Source: an uncultured Agathobacter sp.
Lineage (GTDB): Bacteria > Bacillota > Clostridia > Lachnospirales > Lachnospiraceae
NCBI GenBank assembly: GCA_934358675.1
Contig: CAKRKX010000108.1
Span: forward strand, 1-7,069
DNA: 7,069 nt
Direction: 5' to 3'
Below are positions 5,864 through 7,069 of the stretch, piece after piece (positions within the stretch are counted from its first letter, which is position 1; each line of letters begins with the position of its first letter). The position numbers and the translations under genes are program-made. The notes beneath the pieces are model-generated. The model did no database searches. It saw only the letters and a program-made list of their open reading frames with translations, and was not told where the DNA came from.

Positions 5864-7069
5864 AGATTTCCTCCATATTCAGATACTCACGAAGTGTATC
5901 GGCAAGCTTGTCATACTGTTTCTGCTTATACGCCTGATAATCCAAAAGCGCTCCATCCTGCAATGCGACACCTTTCTTCTGTGCCAAAGCATGCAATACC
6001 GCATTCGCGATGTCCGCCTGATCAAAAATGCCGTGCACATACGAACCGTAGACATTGTGATTTTCGCTCGATTCCACCACATTCTCCCTGACGACTGACC
6101 TTTGTGTCTTTTTCTGTAGATTTGTTTTTTGTTGCCGGTTTGTACTCATCTGCTTTTCTTCGGTTGCTAAGCGAATCTCATCCGCATCTTCATACGTTTC
6201 TGCCGCATAAAACGTCTCTCCCATATGGATCTCATAACCGCTGAATGTGCATCCGCTGATTCCTTTAAAAATGCCATCTACTTCATCAACCACGCCCTCA
6301 ATCTGACAACGCTTCTTACTCTTTTGTAATATCGTCTCCGTCGGCAGCAGTTCCATGCCGCGCATCTGTCCGCCTTCTTCCACGCAGTCCGGATCTGCAA
6401 TGCTTTTTCCAAGCATCTGATATCCGCCGCAGATTCCAAACACCGGAATCTCCTCCGCCGCTTTCTTTACCGCCGCCTCAAGTCCGTTCTGGCGCATCCA
6501 CTTGAGATCCCCCATCGTATTTTTGCTTCCAGGCAGACATATCATGTCCGGATGATGCAGTCCGGCAACGGATGTCACATAACGGACCGTCACCTCCGGC
6601 ATCTGTTCAAACATATTAAAATCCGTAAAATTCGAGATTCTCGGATAACGGATGACCGCAATGTCGATCAGCCCCTCGCCTTTTTGCGAAAAGCGTTCCG
6701 TCAGCGAATCCTCATCCTCAAGCGAGATCGGCATGTACGGCACCACCCCGGCAACCGGCACGCCACCGCGTTCCTCGAGCATCGCAATTCCCGGGTCAAG
6801 AATCGTCTTGTCGCCGCGAAACTTATTGATAATCAATCCCTTCACGCGCGCTTTTTCCTCCTCGGTAAGAAGCATCAGCGTTCCGAGAAGCTGCGCGAAC
6901 ACGCCACCCCGGTCGATATCTCCGACCAGAAGCACCGGCGCATCGACCATTTCCGCCATGCCCATATTGACGATATCATTTTCCTTTAAATTGATCTCCG
7001 CCGGACTTCCCGCACCCTCGATCACAATGATATCTGCCTGTTCTTCCAATGCGCGAAACGCTTTCTTAA
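5832..7069 (-). CDS. cobQ: Cobyric acid synthase CobQ/CbiP, 5' end cut by the window edge
   Basis: Glutamine-dependent amidase that converts adenosylcobyrinic acid a,c-diamide to adenosylcobyric acid by four ATP-driven side-chain amidations in the cytoplasm. The reading frame is open to the right edge; 411 complete codons are visible, so roughly the first 90-100 residues, including the ATP-binding P-loop, are missing. Counting from the first full codon (7067), the N-terminal domain shows [11 protein letters not shown] at 17-27 and [13 protein letters not shown] near 52-64. The glutaminase (class I GATase) domain follows, with GSKNTMGDL near 180, [10 protein letters not shown] with nucleophile Cys at about 213, GYEIHMG near 277-283, and YVHGIFD with catalytic His at about 345. 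All of these are CobQ hallmarks. A hydrophilic stretch of about 50 residues lies just before YVHG (about 6051-6200). The stop codon lies inside the start of cobT (32-base overlap), so the two are likely translationally coupled. A TTG at 7049 opens the frame further in but is not the start, because conserved sequence continues upstream of it. Confidence 0.95.
   Translation of the reverse strand, partial: KKAFRALEEQADIIVIEGAGSPAEINLKENDIVNMGMAEMVDAPVLLVGDIDRGGVFAQLLGTLMLLTEEEKARVKGLIINKFRGDKTILDPGIAMLEERGGVPVAGVVPYMPISLEDEDSLTERFSQKGEGLIDIAVIRYPRISNFTDFNMFEQMPEVTVRYVTSVAGLHHPDMICLPGSKNTMGDLKWMRQNGLEAAVKKAAEEIPVFGICGGYQMLGKSIADPDCVEEGGQMRGMELLPTETILQKSKKRCQIEGVVDEVDGIFKGISGCTFSGYEIHMGETFYAAETYEDADEIRLATEEKQMSTNRQQKTNLQKKTQRSVVRENVVESSENHNVYGSYVHGIFDQADIANAVLHALAQKKGVALQDGALLDYQAYKQKQYDKLADTLREYLNMEEIYGMLREADLD

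Noticed and set aside
5166..6098. Long plus-strand open frame of 310 codons
   Set aside because: It lies opposite cobT and the end of cobQ, both clear genes with conserved motifs. The translation is rich in Ser, Pro, Ile and Arg without any domain, as expected of an antisense shadow of GC-rich coding sequence.
6552..6989. Plus-strand open frame of 145 codons
   Set aside because: Antisense to the conserved amidotransferase part of cobQ; the translation is His/Arg-rich with no recognisable family.
1..7069. Cobalamin riboswitch
   Set aside because: I find no B12-box-like sequence with the expected GCCACTG core on either strand. A leader would be expected upstream of the first gene, beyond the right edge.
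1..7069. CRISPR array, insertion sequence or prophage elements
   Set aside because: No regularly spaced repeats, transposase, integrase or terminal inverted repeats are seen; the AT-rich block has no visible mobile-element borders.

Overview
The window is one minus-strand gene cluster for the late steps of cobamide (vitamin B12-type) biosynthesis. Read 5' to 3' on the minus strand, the order is cobQ (5' end outside the window) - cobT - cobU - cobS - a short second CobU-like gene - cobC-like phosphatase - an NAD(P)-dependent epimerase/dehydratase-like gene - cbiB. Purine-rich Shine-Dalgarno sites, tight gene spacing, and the style of the proteins suggest an anaerobic Firmicute of the class Clostridia, most likely a Lachnospiraceae-type gut bacterium. 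That placement is an inference from style, not from a marker gene.

Layout. 5832-7069 is cobQ, running off the right edge. cobT (4772-5863) overlaps its end by 32 bases. cobU (4168-4770) starts 1 base after the cobT stop. cobS (3321-4088) follows after 79 bases. A 93-base gap leads to the short CobU-like gene (2823-3227), whose end overlaps the start of the cobC-like gene (2194-2850) by 28 bases. A 57-base gap holds a duplicated ribosome-binding-site motif and leads to the epimerase-like gene (1233-2135). A 61-base gap with two small inverted repeats leads to cbiB (185-1171). Bases 1-184 hold no gene I can support. They contain a 24-codon ORF of doubtful meaning and some weak inverted repeats, but no convincing terminator.

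How the genes work together. CobQ amidates the corrin ring to cobyric acid. CbiB attaches the aminopropanol arm. CobU phosphorylates the arm and activates it with GMP. CobT makes the alpha-ribazole phosphate lower-ligand nucleotide. CobS joins the two halves, and the CobC-type phosphatase removes the phosphate. The set covers the whole nucleotide-loop assembly except cobD, which is not visible. No cobalamin riboswitch is visible; the operon's promoter must lie to the right of the window.

Two things stand out. First, the segment from about 1178 to 3320 (short CobU-like gene, phosphatase, epimerase) is clearly more AT-rich than the cobQ-cobT-cobU-cobS and cbiB genes on either side, which suggests a block of different origin inside the operon. 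Second, that block carries a CobU paralog with a reduced P-loop and an SDR enzyme that has no role in the known cobamide pathway.
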